Shown one piece after another: positions 28,682 through 37,409 of a stretch of 64,000 nucleotides of DNA. The stretch's first letter is position 1, and every line of letters begins with the position of its first letter. The position numbers and the translations under genes are program-made. The DNA is from RBG-16-66-30 sp963743205 (GTDB lineage: Bacteria; Acidobacteriota; Aminicenantia; Aminicenantales; Saccharicenantaceae): contig CAVUOW010000005.1 in NCBI GenBank assembly GCA_963743205.1, positions 831,470 to 895,469 of the forward strand, read 5' to 3'. The notes beneath the pieces were generated by a model. That model had not been told where the DNA came from. It did not search any database and saw nothing but the letters and a program-made list of their open reading frames with translations.

Positions 28682-29037
28682 GCGCCCCGCAGGCCGCCGG
28701 CTGCCTCTTCTGCCGGATCGTGCGCCGCGAGACGCCGGCCAAGATCCTGTTCGAGGACGAGCGCGTCCTGGCCTTCGAGGACATCCGGCCCCAGGCGCCG
28801 ATCCATGTCCTGGTCATCCCCAAGGCCCACGTGGCCTCCCTCAACGACGCCTCCGAGGGCTCGCAAGCCCTGCTCGGCGAGCTGCTTTTCGGGGCGCGCC
28901 GGGCGGCTCTGGAAAAGGGGATCGGCGAGACCGGCTATCGCGTCGTCCTCAACACCGGCCGGGACTCCGGGCAGGCCGTCTCCCATATTCACTTCCACGT
29001 CCTCGGCGGGCGGCGCCTCCAGTGGCCGCCGGGGTGA
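28678..29037 (+). CDS. HIT family nucleotide-binding hydrolase (HinT-like)
   Basis: 119 residues with the complete histidine triad in SHIHFHVLGG (H-x-H-x-H), a Zn-type CLFCRIV near the start, and APIHVLVIPKAH. HinT proteins cleave AMP from phosphoramidates and aminoacyl adenylates. TTG start at 28678 overlaps the murA stop; there is no alternative ATG before the conserved CLFCRI region. Confidence 0.9.
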   Translation: MSAPQAAGCLFCRIVRRETPAKILFEDERVLAFEDIRPQAPIHVLVIPKAHVASLNDASEGSQALLGELLFGARRAALEKGIGETGYRVVLNTGRDSGQAVSHIHFHVLGGRRLQWPPG

Positions 29038-29065
29038 CGGGGGGACGCCCGGACGGCGGCACGGC

Positions 29066-29542
29066 ATGGCCTACCTCATCGACGGCAACAACCTGCTCGG
29101 CCGCATCGCCCCGCACGAGCTGCGCGAGCCGTCGGGCCGCGACGGACTCGTCGCCCGGCTCCTGGCCTTCCAGCGCGTCACCCGCGCCCGCATCCATCTC
29201 GTCTTCGACGGGAACCCCGAAGTGACGCCGACGGACATCATCGTCAACCCGAAGTTCACCATCCACTTCCCCGGCGAGGGCCAAAGCGCGGACGACGTCA
29301 TCAAGGACATGGTCGGCCGGCAGACGGACCGCCGCCGTTTCTTCGTCGTCAGCTCCGACCGGGCGATCCGGGAGGCGGCCAAGAAGAGAGGGCTCGAGGC
29401 CGTGACCTCCGATGTGTTCGCCCGCGAGCTCAAGGCGGCGATCAAGGAAGGAAAGAAGCGGCGCGAGCTCGAAAAGCGGACCGAAGCGCCGACCCACCTC
29501 GAGATCGATCTCTGGGACGAGATGTTCAGGACCAAACGATGA
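29066..29542 (+). CDS. NYN domain (YacP-like) putative ribonuclease
   Basis: 158 residues, PIN-like fold. Starts MAYLIDGNNLLGRI with the first metal-binding Asp and has further conserved acidic positions in VFDGNP, SADDVIKDMV and VVSSDRAIREAA. The C-terminal 40 residues are charged and helical, as in YacP/Rae1, a ribosome-associated mRNA endonuclease. That functional link is by family only. 29 bases after the HIT gene and overlapping the next start (ATGA). Confidence 0.82.
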   Translation: MAYLIDGNNLLGRIAPHELREPSGRDGLVARLLAFQRVTRARIHLVFDGNPEVTPTDIIVNPKFTIHFPGEGQSADDVIKDMVGRQTDRRRFFVVSSDRAIREAAKKRGLEAVTSDVFARELKAAIKEGKKRRELEKRTEAPTHLEIDLWDEMFRTKR

Positions 29543-30405
29543 AGAGATACTCGATCGTCGGCGCGGGACGGCTGGGGACAGCGCTCGCCGCGGCCCTCGC
29601 CCGGCGCGGCTGGCAGGCCGAGGCGATCGTCGACCGGGACGCGCGGGCGGCCCGGGAAAGCCGTCGCATCATAGGGTGCGGGCGGGCCTCGACAGCGCTG
29701 GCCGCGGCGGCCAAGGCCGGCGGGACGGTCATCATCGCCGTTCCCGACGATGCCGTGGGCGGCGTCGCCGCCGCATTGGCGCGCACGAAAGGCTCCTGGG
29801 CGGGCCGCAGTGTTATGCACACGAGCGGACTCTTGCCCGCCGCCGTCCTCGGACCCCTCGCCCGACGTGGGGCCCTGGTCGCCTCCCTCCATCCCGTCCA
29901 ATCGTTTCCGCGGAAGGATGTCCCGTCCTCGGTCTTCGAGGGCATCACCTGGGGACTCGAAGGCGATGCGGCGGCGTTCGATGAGGCGGAAGGGATCGTG
30001 CGCGCTCTCCGCGGCAACATCCTGCTCCTTTCGACCAAAGACAAGGCGATCTATCACGCGGCCTGCGCCCTCGCTTCGAACGCGCTCGTCGCGCTGGAGT
30101 GGACGGCCGCGGAGGTCCTCGGAAAGGCGGGCGTGCCGGCAGAAGACGCCCCCGGCATGCTCGGGCCTCTCGTACAAGGAACTTTACAGAACGTAAAATC
30201 ATTTGGGCTGGAAAAGGCCTTGACCGGGCCGGTCGTCCGAGGGGATGTCGCCACCGTCCGGAAGCATCTGGAGGCCCTCGAAGGCGACCCGGCGGCGAGA
30301 GAGGTCTATGCGGTCCTGGGGAAGCAGATCTTGGTCCTGGCCGCGCGGCGGGGACTGCCGCCGGGACGCGTCAGAGCATTGAAGCGTCTGCTCGAAGGTA
30401 GATGA
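29539..30405 (+). CDS. Rossmann-fold plus DUF2520 protein
   Basis: 288 residues. Dinucleotide-binding start YSIVGAGRLGTALAAAL, then VIIAVPDDAVGGVA, HTSGLLPAAVLGPLA and SLHPVQSFPR, followed by the helical DUF2520 domain (IYHAACALASNALVALEWTA). Members resemble NADP-dependent 6-phosphogluconate- or ketopantoate-reductase-like enzymes, some linked to pantothenate metabolism; the substrate is unknown. It is the last gene of the AOR-murA run and overlaps the convergent murB by 35 bases. Confidence 0.85.
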   Translation: MKRYSIVGAGRLGTALAAALARRGWQAEAIVDRDARAARESRRIIGCGRASTALAAAAKAGGTVIIAVPDDAVGGVAAALARTKGSWAGRSVMHTSGLLPAAVLGPLARRGALVASLHPVQSFPRKDVPSSVFEGITWGLEGDAAAFDEAEGIVRALRGNILLLSTKDKAIYHAACALASNALVALEWTAAEVLGKAGVPAEDAPGMLGPLVQGTLQNVKSFGLEKALTGPVVRGDVATVRKHLEALEGDPAAREVYAVLGKQILVLAARRGLPPGRVRALKRLLEGR

Positions 30406-31309
30406 CCTCTTCCTCGAGACGGACGCCGAACATCTTATAGACGCTTTCCTTGAGTTCCGCCGCCAGGGCGAGGACGTCGCTCGACCGGGCGTTCCCCTTG
30501 TTGATGATGAAGTTGGCGTGGTTCTCATAGACCGCCGCGTCCCCGACCGCGAGGCCGCAGGCGCCTGCCTGTTGAAGCAGCTTGCCGGCGGCGATCCTCG
30601 CTCCGGTCCCAGAAGAGGAGTTCTTGAAATAGCTCCCGGCACAGGCCGTGCCCAGGGGCGGGTGTTTGGCCCGCCGCTTTTCGAGGATGTCGCGGATCTT
30701 CGCCTCAGACTCGCGGCTGTCCCCCGGAGAGCACAGGAGTGTCGCCGAAAGGACGATGCCGGGGGTCTTCTTGAGGGCGGAATCCCTGTAGCCGAACCCC
30801 ATCTCCTCCCTGGAAAGCGTCTCTTTCTTGCCCCCCGGCCGAAGAACGGTCGCCGACTCGAGAACCTCCCCGATGCTCCATCCGTAGGCCCCGGCGTTGC
30901 CGTAGACGGCGCCCCCTACGGTGCCCGGGATGCCGGCCAGGAACTCGAGGCCGCAAAGGGAGGCGCCGAGGGCCTCGCGCAGGACGCACGAGAGCCCCGT
31001 CCCCGAGAGAACGGACATCCGGATCTCCCCCAATACGACCCCCTCCAGGCGGTTGCGAACGATGAGTCCCCTGTAGCCGGAGTCGTCGAAGAGGATGTTG
31101 TTCCCTCCCCCGATCACGTAGAACGGGTAGTGCTCGGCCACGGCCAGGGAGACGGCCGCCTCGAGCTCCCCCTCTGACCGGGCCTCGAAAAAGAGGTCGG
31201 CGGGGCCCCCGATGCCGAAACTCGACATGGCGGACAGGGGCACGTTTTCCGAGGGGGGGGTTCCGATCCTCTCGAGAAACGCCTCTCGAAAGAGGGTTTT
31301 CGGGTCCAT
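30371..31309 (-). CDS. murB: UDP-N-acetylenolpyruvoylglucosamine reductase
   Basis: Second step after MurA: FAD/NADPH reduction of the enolpyruvyl group. About 312 residues. FAD-domain features: SSFGIGGPADLFFEA, FYVIGGGNNILF, then LAGIPGTVGGAVYGNAGAYG and GFGYRDS. The substrate-proton donor Ser is in CAGSYFKNSS. The GIPGTVGGA..AYG pattern and C-terminal ANFIINKGNA region are typical. I chose ATG 31309 rather than 31318: neither has a Shine-Dalgarno site, but a TATAAT ends 8 bases upstream of 31309, suggesting a leaderless start. It faces the murA run, so both early peptidoglycan genes sit together on opposite strands. Confidence 0.92.
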   Translation of the reverse strand: MDPKTLFREAFLERIGTPPSENVPLSAMSSFGIGGPADLFFEARSEGELEAAVSLAVAEHYPFYVIGGGNNILFDDSGYRGLIVRNRLEGVVLGEIRMSVLSGTGLSCVLREALGASLCGLEFLAGIPGTVGGAVYGNAGAYGWSIGEVLESATVLRPGGKKETLSREEMGFGYRDSALKKTPGIVLSATLLCSPGDSRESEAKIRDILEKRRAKHPPLGTACAGSYFKNSSSGTGARIAAGKLLQQAGACGLAVGDAAVYENHANFIINKGNARSSDVLALAAELKESVYKMFGVRLEEEVIYLRADASML

Positions 31310-31316
31310 GGCGAGC

Positions 31317-31322
31317 ATTATA
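31317..31322 (-). promoter_or_regulatory. -10 element placing the murB start at +1
   Basis: TATAAT on the minus strand followed by 7 bases and ATG, the geometry of leaderless transcripts. No convincing -35 is present at 16-18 bases. Confidence 0.4.
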
Positions 31323-31343
31323 CCCTACTCTTGGCATATTTTT

Positions 31344-31352
31344 TGCTATAAT
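31344..31352 (+). promoter_or_regulatory. Extended -10 promoter for the TPR protein
   Basis: TGC-TATAAT on the plus strand, TATAAT at 31347-31352, about 75 bases upstream of ATG 31428. It is divergent from the murB promoter, 25 bases away. Confidence 0.5.
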
Positions 31353-31427
31353 TTAGGCGTGCAAAGCGTGAATGTTGACAAAGACAGGGATGCGGGCTAT
31401 GATTCCAGAAATTTTGGAGAGAGGTCA

Positions 31428-32582
31428 ATGATGAAAAGGACAATTCTCGCGACTGTGACCTTGATGTTCGCTCTCGCCGGCCTCGCGGTCGCGCAGAGCG
31501 CCGATGAGGATTACCTCAAGGCCATGCAAATCTCGGATAACTGCGCCAAAGTCCAGGCCCTCGACAACTACATCTCGAAATACGCCGGCCAGGGCACGAC
31601 CAACGAGCACTGGGCGTACGCTTACTACTGCCTGACGCCTTGCTCCTCGAAGTCGGGCCAGAAGGCGGCCGAATACGGCGAAAAGGCCATCGGCATGCCC
31701 GGCATCGACGAACAGACGAAGCTCGGACTGATGGTGACGATCCCCGGGCTTTACAACAGCATCGGGCAGTCCGACAAGGCCGACGCCGCGGCACGCAAGA
31801 TCATCGACTACGGCAAAGGCCAGAGCGATCCCAAGACGGCGGCCAAGCTCCAGGCCGGCGGTTACTTGATGATCGGCCAGTTCGCGGAAAAGGCGGGCAA
31901 CTTCGGCAAGGCCGCCGAGAACTACATCACCGCCTACGGCATCCTCAAGGACCCGAGCATCTCCAAGCAGCTCAACGGCCTCGCGGCCACCCTCTACAAG
32001 AACCAGAAGTTCGCCGAAGCGGAACAGGTCTTCCGGCAGTTCTATGCCGCCGACAAAGGTCCCGAGAGCGCCGCGCTCCTCGGCCAGACCCTCTACAAGC
32101 AGAACAAGGTCGACGAGGCGCTGGCCATTTACAAAGAAGGCTACGCGATCAAGAAGACCCCCGCTTTGGCACTGAATATCGCCATCATCCTGAACAAGGA
32201 AGTCAAGGCCAAGCCGGCCCTGACGAACGAGACGATCAACGCCCTGATCGAAGCCTCCCTGCTCAACCCCAAGGAATCCAAGAACCTCCTCGGCGCAGCC
32301 GAATACCTCTTCGTCGGCCAGGACAAGGATCTCGCTTCGAGTAACGATAAGATCGCCGAGCACAACAAGGCCATCGAGGAGTTCAACAAGACCATCGGCA
32401 CCAAGTTCGAGGGCAAGAGCGAGGAAGACCTGTCCGATGCCGACAAGCGGCTGCTCAAGACGCTCCAGGGGAACATCGAAACGGAGAAGCAGGCCATCGC
32501 CCAGATCCAGGCCGGTCAGAAGGGCGTCAGGGACAAATTCAACGCCCTCGTCGCCCAGGTCAAGACCCGGCTCGGAAAGTAA
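31428..32582 (+). CDS. Secreted TPR-repeat protein of unknown function
   Basis: 384 residues with a signal peptide (MKRTILATVTLMFALAGLAVAQ). The mature part consists of helical repeats: TPR-like units are evident around residues 90-280 (ADAAARKIIDYGKGQS, GNFGKAAENYITAYGILKD, KFAEAEQVFRQFYAAD, KVDEALAIYKEGYAI). The C-terminal 90 residues form a charged coiled coil. No enzymatic motif. Either of two adjacent ATGs could start it; GAGAGG lies upstream. Probably a periplasmic scaffold. Confidence 0.75.
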   Translation: MMKRTILATVTLMFALAGLAVAQSADEDYLKAMQISDNCAKVQALDNYISKYAGQGTTNEHWAYAYYCLTPCSSKSGQKAAEYGEKAIGMPGIDEQTKLGLMVTIPGLYNSIGQSDKADAAARKIIDYGKGQSDPKTAAKLQAGGYLMIGQFAEKAGNFGKAAENYITAYGILKDPSISKQLNGLAATLYKNQKFAEAEQVFRQFYAADKGPESAALLGQTLYKQNKVDEALAIYKEGYAIKKTPALALNIAIILNKEVKAKPALTNETINALIEASLLNPKESKNLLGAAEYLFVGQDKDLASSNDKIAEHNKAIEEFNKTIGTKFEGKSEEDLSDADKRLLKTLQGNIETEKQAIAQIQAGQKGVRDKFNALVAQVKTRLGK

Positions 32583-32679
32583 GGCCGCGCTCGCAAGACC
32601 GGCCGGCTCGCGACATTCACCGCTCCGGCCCCCCAGGGGCGAGCGGCGAGGGGCATCGATAGACAGAAGGAGGGAAGAC

Positions 32680-34690
32680 GTGTCCTCCTCTCCCGCCGGT
32701 CCCAAGGACCGCGCCCGGGCCGAGGCGCTGCGCCTCAAGATCATCCTCCACGAGCGCAAGTACTACGTCGAGAACGATCCCCAGATCTCCGATGAGGAGT
32801 TCGACCGCCTCGTCCGTGAACTCCGCGACCTCGAGGCCCGCTTCCCCGAGCTGGTGACACCGGAATCCCCCACCCAGAGGGTCGGGGAAAAGCCCGTCGA
32901 GGGCTTTCCCACCGTCGTCCACCGGACGCCGATGATGAGCATCGACAACGGCTACACCGAGGATGAGATCCGCGAATTCGACGAGCGCGTCCGCAAGATC
33001 CTCCCGGGAGAAGCCGATCGCCTACACCGCCGAGCTCAAGATCGACGGCCTGAGCATGTCCATTTTCTACCGCGACGGCAAGTTCGTCCGCGGCGTTACC
33101 CGCGGCGACGGTGTCCGCGGCGACGACGTCAGCGCCAACGTCAAGACCATCCGCTCCCTGCCGCTGACCATCGAACGCGAAGGAGAGGTCGAGGTCCGCG
33201 GCGAGGTCTATCTCCCGTTCCGCTCGTTCCGGGCCATCAACCGCGAGCGCGAGGAGGCCGGCGAGGCGCTCTTCGCCAACCCGCGCAACGCCGCCGCCGG
33301 CTCCGTCCGGCTCCTCGACCCCCGGGAGGTGGCTTCGCGCAACCTCAGCATCTTCCTCTATTATCTTTTTATCGACGGGCGGGAGGAGCCAAGCCAGTGG
33401 GGCGCCCTGAGGAAGCTCAGGGAGCTCGGCTTTCCGACCAATCCGAACTCGCGGTTCTGCCAGACGATCGAAGACGCCCTGGCCTATTTCCGGGAGTGGA
33501 ACGCGAAGAGGGACAGCCTCGAGTACGACGCCGACGGCATCGTCATCAAGGTCGACGACGCCGGAGAACGCCAGGCGCTGGGGGCGACGGCCAAGTCTCC
33601 GCGCTGGGCCATCTCCTACAAGTTCCCGGCGCGTCAGGCGACGACCCGGATCGACGACATCCTCATCCAGGTCGGCCGCACCGGCGCTCTGACGCCCGTG
33701 GCCGTGCTCGAGCCGGTCAAGCTTTCGGGGACGACGATCAGCCGCTCGACCCTGCACAACGAAGAGGAGCTCCGGCGCAAAGACATCCGCATCGGCGACT
33801 ACGTCCTCATCGAGCGAAGCGGGGACGTCATCCCCCAGGTCGTCTCGGTGATGAAGGACCGGCGCCCCCGCAGCGCCAAGCGGTTCGCCTGGCCCAAGCG
33901 CTGCCCCGTCTGCGGCTCGAAGGCGTTCAAGCCCGAGGGCGAGGTCATCTCGCGGTGCGAGAATACGTCCTGCCCGGCCCGCATCCGGGAATCCATCCTC
34001 CATTTCGCCGCCCGGCGGGCGATGGACATCAACGGCCTGGGCGAAGCGATCGTCGACCAGCTCCTGGCCGCCAAGCTAGTCCGCTCGATCCCCGATCTTT
34101 ACGGACTGAGCCTCGAGAGCCTCACGGCCCTCGAGCGGATGGGGGTCAAGAGCGCCGGCAATCTCCTCGACGAGATCGAGGCCTCGAAGTCGCGCGGCTT
34201 GGCCCGGCTCCTCTTCGCTCTGGGCATCCGTCACGTCGGGGAGCGGCTGGCCCAGACGCTGGCCGCCCGCTTCAAGACCCTCGAAGCCCTCGAGGCGGCC
34301 GGCCGGGAGGACCTCCTCCAAGCGGAGGACGTCGGCCCCAAGGTCGCCGAGAGCATTCTCTTCTTCTTCGCCCAGCCGGAGAACAAGGCTGTCCTCCATC
34401 GGCTCCGCCAGGCCGGGGTGAAGGACAGGATCGCGGCGGAAACGGCCGGGCCCAAGCCCCTCGCCGGGCAGATCTTCGTCATCACGGGAACGCTTCCCGG
34501 CCTGAGCCGGGACGAGGCCCGCGATCTCCTGGAGGGACAAGGGGCCGAGGTGGGGTCGTCGGTGACCCGGAAGACGACCGGGCTCATCGTCGGGGAATCG
34601 CCGGGGTCCAAGCTCGACCGGGCCCGCGAACTCGGCGTCCGGACGATCGAAGCGAAGGCGTTCCTCGAGCTCGTCGGCCGGAAGTCTTAG
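32680..34690 (+). CDS. ligA: NAD-dependent DNA ligase, one frameshift
   Basis: Seals nicks with NAD+ as AMP donor; essential in bacteria. GTG at 32680 follows AAGGAGGG. Domain order: Ia (YYVENDPQISDEEFDRL), adenylation domain with the AMP-accepting Lys in AELKIDGLSMS and VTRGDGVRGDDV, OB fold, Zn finger (CPVCGSKAFKP, CENTSCPARI), helix-hairpin-helix repeats and a C-terminal BRCT domain (GQIFVITGTLPGL). The frame changes near 33008, inside a CCCGGGAGAAG tract just before KPIAYTAELKIDG. Removing one G gives a continuous protein of about 670 residues, the normal length. Because the gene is essential, this break is almost certainly a sequence error. Confidence 0.93.
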
Positions 34691-36151
34691 CTACTTCTTC
34701 TTTTTCTTCGACCCGAAGATATCCAGACCAAACATGCCCTTCGACGCTTTTTTCCGCCCGCCGTTGAGCTCATCGAGGGCCTCCCGGGCCGAGGCGTGAT
34801 CGGCATCGGCTTCCAAGGCCTTTTCGAGCTGCTTGATCGCCTTGGTCTGCAGGCCCTCGGCCTTGTAGAGGAGGCCGAGGCCGACGTAGCCTTCGGGATT
34901 CCAGGGCTCGAGCTGGATGGCCTTCAGGAAGTCCTGCTCGGCCTTCTTGACGTACGGCGGCATCTTCGACTCGCACATCGCCAGGAGCAGGTAATAATCG
35001 GCCTTGTCCCGGCGCATCCGAACGGCCTCCTCGAGGTAGGCGATGGCTTCGTCGTAGCGTCCCTGGGCGTGCAGGGTCTTGCCCTGTCGGAACTTGGTGT
35101 CGGCCTTCTTGAAGGTGTCCTGGACATCCTCCTGGGTCGAGACCTGGCCGGACTTGGCATCGTAGACCCGCCGGGAGTCCTTGTTGCTGAGGACGCGGTA
35201 GGCGTTGGTGATGCCGTCGAAGACTTCGTCGATCTGGGCCTTGAACTCGGCGGCGATCTGGCGGTCGAAGCGGTCGGGATGGAACCGGCGGGCCATCTGG
35301 AAATAGGCCTTCTTGACATCCTCGTCGGTGGCCGTCTTCGTTATGTCCAGGATCTGGTAAAGCGTCATCGACGGCAGGGTGTCCCGAAAGGTCAGGACCT
35401 CGGCGATCTGCCGGGGAACGTCCTCGTGGGACTCGCTCGCCGGCCTCAGCCGTGTTCTGATGTCCGGGACCGCATCGGGACCGGTTTCGTCACCCTCGAG
35501 GTCGACGACGCCGAGGCAGTAAAAGAGATACAGGCTTTTCCAGTACTGGTCGGCCGGCATGGTCAGCGTCCGCAGGATGATCTCGGCCGCGTCCTTGCCG
35601 TTGACCTTCTCCAGGATGTCCTTCTCCTCGATGGTCAGGAGATAGGCATAGGTCTTCCGGCCGAGAACGGGCGTCCGCCGGGACAGGAAGGATTCCAGGC
35701 TCGGGTTCGGAGGCATGCGGCGGATGCCGTATTCGATCAGCAGGGGCACGCTGACCCGCGTGTCGCCCGAGCTGCCGGCGAACTCGTCGTGGGCCTGGAA
35801 TTCGATCTCGGCGTCGAAGAAGGCAAAGACGTTGAGGATGCTCTCGCGGATCTGGTGGCCCAGGGCCTCGGCCAGGTCGTCCTCGGAGATGACGCCCTGG
35901 GTCTTGAGGACTTCGCCGATGTTCTTGTTGGGCTCGATGAATTCGTCGATCCGGGCGTGGTCGTCCTTGGAGAGACGATCGAGCTTGAAGAGGATCTCGC
36001 CCAGCCGTTCGTCCGGCTGGTTTGTCTTGACCTGGAAAATGGCGCCCTTGTCGAAAAAGAAGTACTTGAGGATCTCCCCGCGGCGGAAGATCAGGCTGCC
36101 GGTCTTCTTGTTGAAGAAGATGTCCCGCAGGTGGATCGCGATATGGTTCAT
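34691..36151 (-). CDS. DUF4388 - DnaJ - TPR multidomain protein
   Basis: 486 residues. Residues 1-150: DUF4388/PatA-N-like region (TGSLIFRRGEILKYFFFDKG, repeated GEILFKL and GEVLKTQG motifs). Residues 265-335: a J domain (TLYQILDITKTATDEDVKKAYF) with an intact HPD in RRFHPDRFD. Residues 345-460: TPR repeats (GRYDEAIAYLEEAVRMR, PEGYVGLGLLYKAEG), then a Lys-rich tail KKKKK. The J domain could recruit Hsp70, and DUF4388 is common in Deltaproteobacteria and Acidobacteria signalling proteins. This is a probable adaptor of unknown specific role. Confidence 0.82.
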   Translation of the reverse strand: MNHIAIHLRDIFFNKKTGSLIFRRGEILKYFFFDKGAIFQVKTNQPDERLGEILFKLDRLSKDDHARIDEFIEPNKNIGEVLKTQGVISEDDLAEALGHQIRESILNVFAFFDAEIEFQAHDEFAGSSGDTRVSVPLLIEYGIRRMPPNPSLESFLSRRTPVLGRKTYAYLLTIEEKDILEKVNGKDAAEIILRTLTMPADQYWKSLYLFYCLGVVDLEGDETGPDAVPDIRTRLRPASESHEDVPRQIAEVLTFRDTLPSMTLYQILDITKTATDEDVKKAYFQMARRFHPDRFDRQIAAEFKAQIDEVFDGITNAYRVLSNKDSRRVYDAKSGQVSTQEDVQDTFKKADTKFRQGKTLHAQGRYDEAIAYLEEAVRMRRDKADYYLLLAMCESKMPPYVKKAEQDFLKAIQLEPWNPEGYVGLGLLYKAEGLQTKAIKQLEKALEADADHASAREALDELNGGRKKASKGMFGLDIFGSKKKKK

Positions 36152-36179
36152 GGCGCTTCGAATCCTCGAGAAGTGTCAA

Positions 36180-36208
36180 CTATAATCCAAATCGCCCTGG
36201 GTTTTCAA
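36180..36208 (-). promoter_or_regulatory. Promoter of the DUF4388-DnaJ-TPR gene
   Basis: Minus strand TTGAAA (36208-36203), 17-base spacer, TTATAG (36185-36180), about 30 bases upstream of ATG 36151. Confidence 0.45.
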
Positions 36209-36313
36209 CTTGGCATCATGAGGGGGCTCTCGTGTCCAAGGGCTCTTGGCCCGGAGGATTCCCTCGTCGGCTTCAGGGCGGCTTGAAGGCTTTTCTCTCT
36301 ACTCGGATACCTC

Positions 36314-36352
36314 CCAGATACGCAGCTCCGAGTCGCTCCGCTGCGCATCTGG
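36314..36352. repeat. Hairpin element with conserved loop, copy 1
   Basis: Arms CCAGATACGCAGC and GCTGCGCATCTGG (one mismatch) enclose the 13-base loop TCCGAGTCGCTCC. A second hairpin at 44875 has different arms but nearly the same loop. It lies in the 403-base gap 36152-36554, which contains no convincing gene. Confidence 0.6.
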
Positions 36353-36461
36353 TCCTCCGCTCCCAAGAGTCCGCTCCGCGTTAGGCCCTCCCACGCCCTC
36401 CTCCGGGAACACCTCCTGCGCTCTCGCCCTTGCCCACGAGAGCACCACCTAAGTCCGCACC

Positions 36462-36540
36462 GTTTGTAAGGGCGGCGGGATTGTCCCTCCCAAGACTCGG
36501 GGCTACCCGCTAAGCGAGTTTGTAAGGGCGGCGGGATTGT
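36462..36540. repeat. Two perfect 23-bp direct repeats
   Basis: Copies at 36462-36484 and 36518-36540 are identical (core GTAAGGGCGGCGGGATTGT) with start points 56 bases apart. The second copy ends 14 bases before the nitrilase start codon. Confidence 0.8.
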
Positions 36541-36542
36541 GC

Positions 36543-36548
36543 TAATTA
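36543..36548 (+). promoter_or_regulatory. Candidate -10 for a leaderless nitrilase transcript
   Basis: TAATTA preceded by TGC (extended -10), then 6 bases to ATG 36555. There is no Shine-Dalgarno sequence ahead of this ATG. Confidence 0.35.
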
Positions 36549-36554
36549 TGGCAC

Positions 36555-37409
36555 ATGAAGATCGCGCTTGCACAAATCGCGCCGAAGCTGGGGGACGTCG
36601 AAGCCAATATCGACACCCACCTGGAGATCATCGGCAAGGCCCGTAAACAGAAGGTCGATCTCGTCTGCTTCCCCGAGCTGGGGCTGACGGGCTACACGCT
36701 GAAGGATCTGGTCGAGGAGGTGGCCCTCGACCCGGCCTCCGACCCGAGGTTCCGCAAGATCGTCGCCGCCACGAAGGGCCTCTCGGCCGTCGTCGGCTTC
36801 GTCCTGGAAAGCCCGGAGGACCGGGGGCTGTATTACAACGCGGCCGCCTTCATCGCGGACGGCAAGGTCGTTCACGTCCACCGCAAGGTCTTCCTGCCGA
36901 CCGGCGGGATCTTCGAAGAGGCCAAGTTCTTCGCCCCGGGACGGGATTTCCGGACCTTCAAGGCGCCCTTCGGCCGGGCCGGGCTTCTCATCTGCCGCGA
37001 TTTCCTCCAGTACGGCTCGAGCTATGTCCACTATGCTTCCGGCGCCGACCTGATCATCTGCATCTCGGCGGGCCCGGGCCGAGGCGTCGCAGGCGGCCAG
37101 GCCTTCGAGACGAGCCGGATGTGGGAGCTCATGGGCGAGGCCGTCTCGTATTTCTCCACGGCCTTCGTCCTCTACGCGAACCGCGTCGGCAGCGAGGACG
37201 GCGTGACCTTCGCCGGAGGCTCGTTCGTGTTCGCCCCCGGCGGCCGGCTCGTCGCCCGGGGGTCCTCGATCGACCCGGAGCTCGTCGTCTGCCGGATCGA
37301 CCTGGCCGATGTCCGGGAGGGCCGCCGGAAATGGCTGTTCAAGCGCGACGAGAAGCCCGAAGCGATCTGGAGGTCCCTTGAAAGGATCGTCCGTGCCCCT
37401 GAAGATTAA
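36555..37409 (+). CDS. Nitrilase-superfamily amidohydrolase, probable glutaminase partner of NadE
   Basis: 284 residues with the Glu-Lys-Cys triad: FPELGLTGYTLKDL (Glu-43), HRKVFLPTGG (Lys near residue 117) and LLICRDFLQYGSS (Cys near residue 152). The GLTGYTLKDL stretch resembles the glutaminase half of glutamine-dependent NAD synthetases. The next gene is nadE without such a domain, and the two reading frames overlap by 17 bases, so I infer that this subunit supplies ammonia from glutamine. A free-standing amidase remains possible. Confidence 0.85.
   Translation: MKIALAQIAPKLGDVEANIDTHLEIIGKARKQKVDLVCFPELGLTGYTLKDLVEEVALDPASDPRFRKIVAATKGLSAVVGFVLESPEDRGLYYNAAAFIADGKVVHVHRKVFLPTGGIFEEAKFFAPGRDFRTFKAPFGRAGLLICRDFLQYGSSYVHYASGADLIICISAGPGRGVAGGQAFETSRMWELMGEAVSYFSTAFVLYANRVGSEDGVTFAGGSFVFAPGGRLVARGSSIDPELVVCRIDLADVREGRRKWLFKRDEKPEAIWRSLERIVRAPED

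Noticed and set aside
36462..36540. CRISPR array
   Set aside because: Only two repeat units and no cas genes in the window; spacing of 33 bases alone is not enough.
36205..36573. 122-codon open frame in the gap before the nitrilase gene
   Set aside because: It spans the hairpin and both direct repeats, has no ribosome-binding site and no recognisable protein features.
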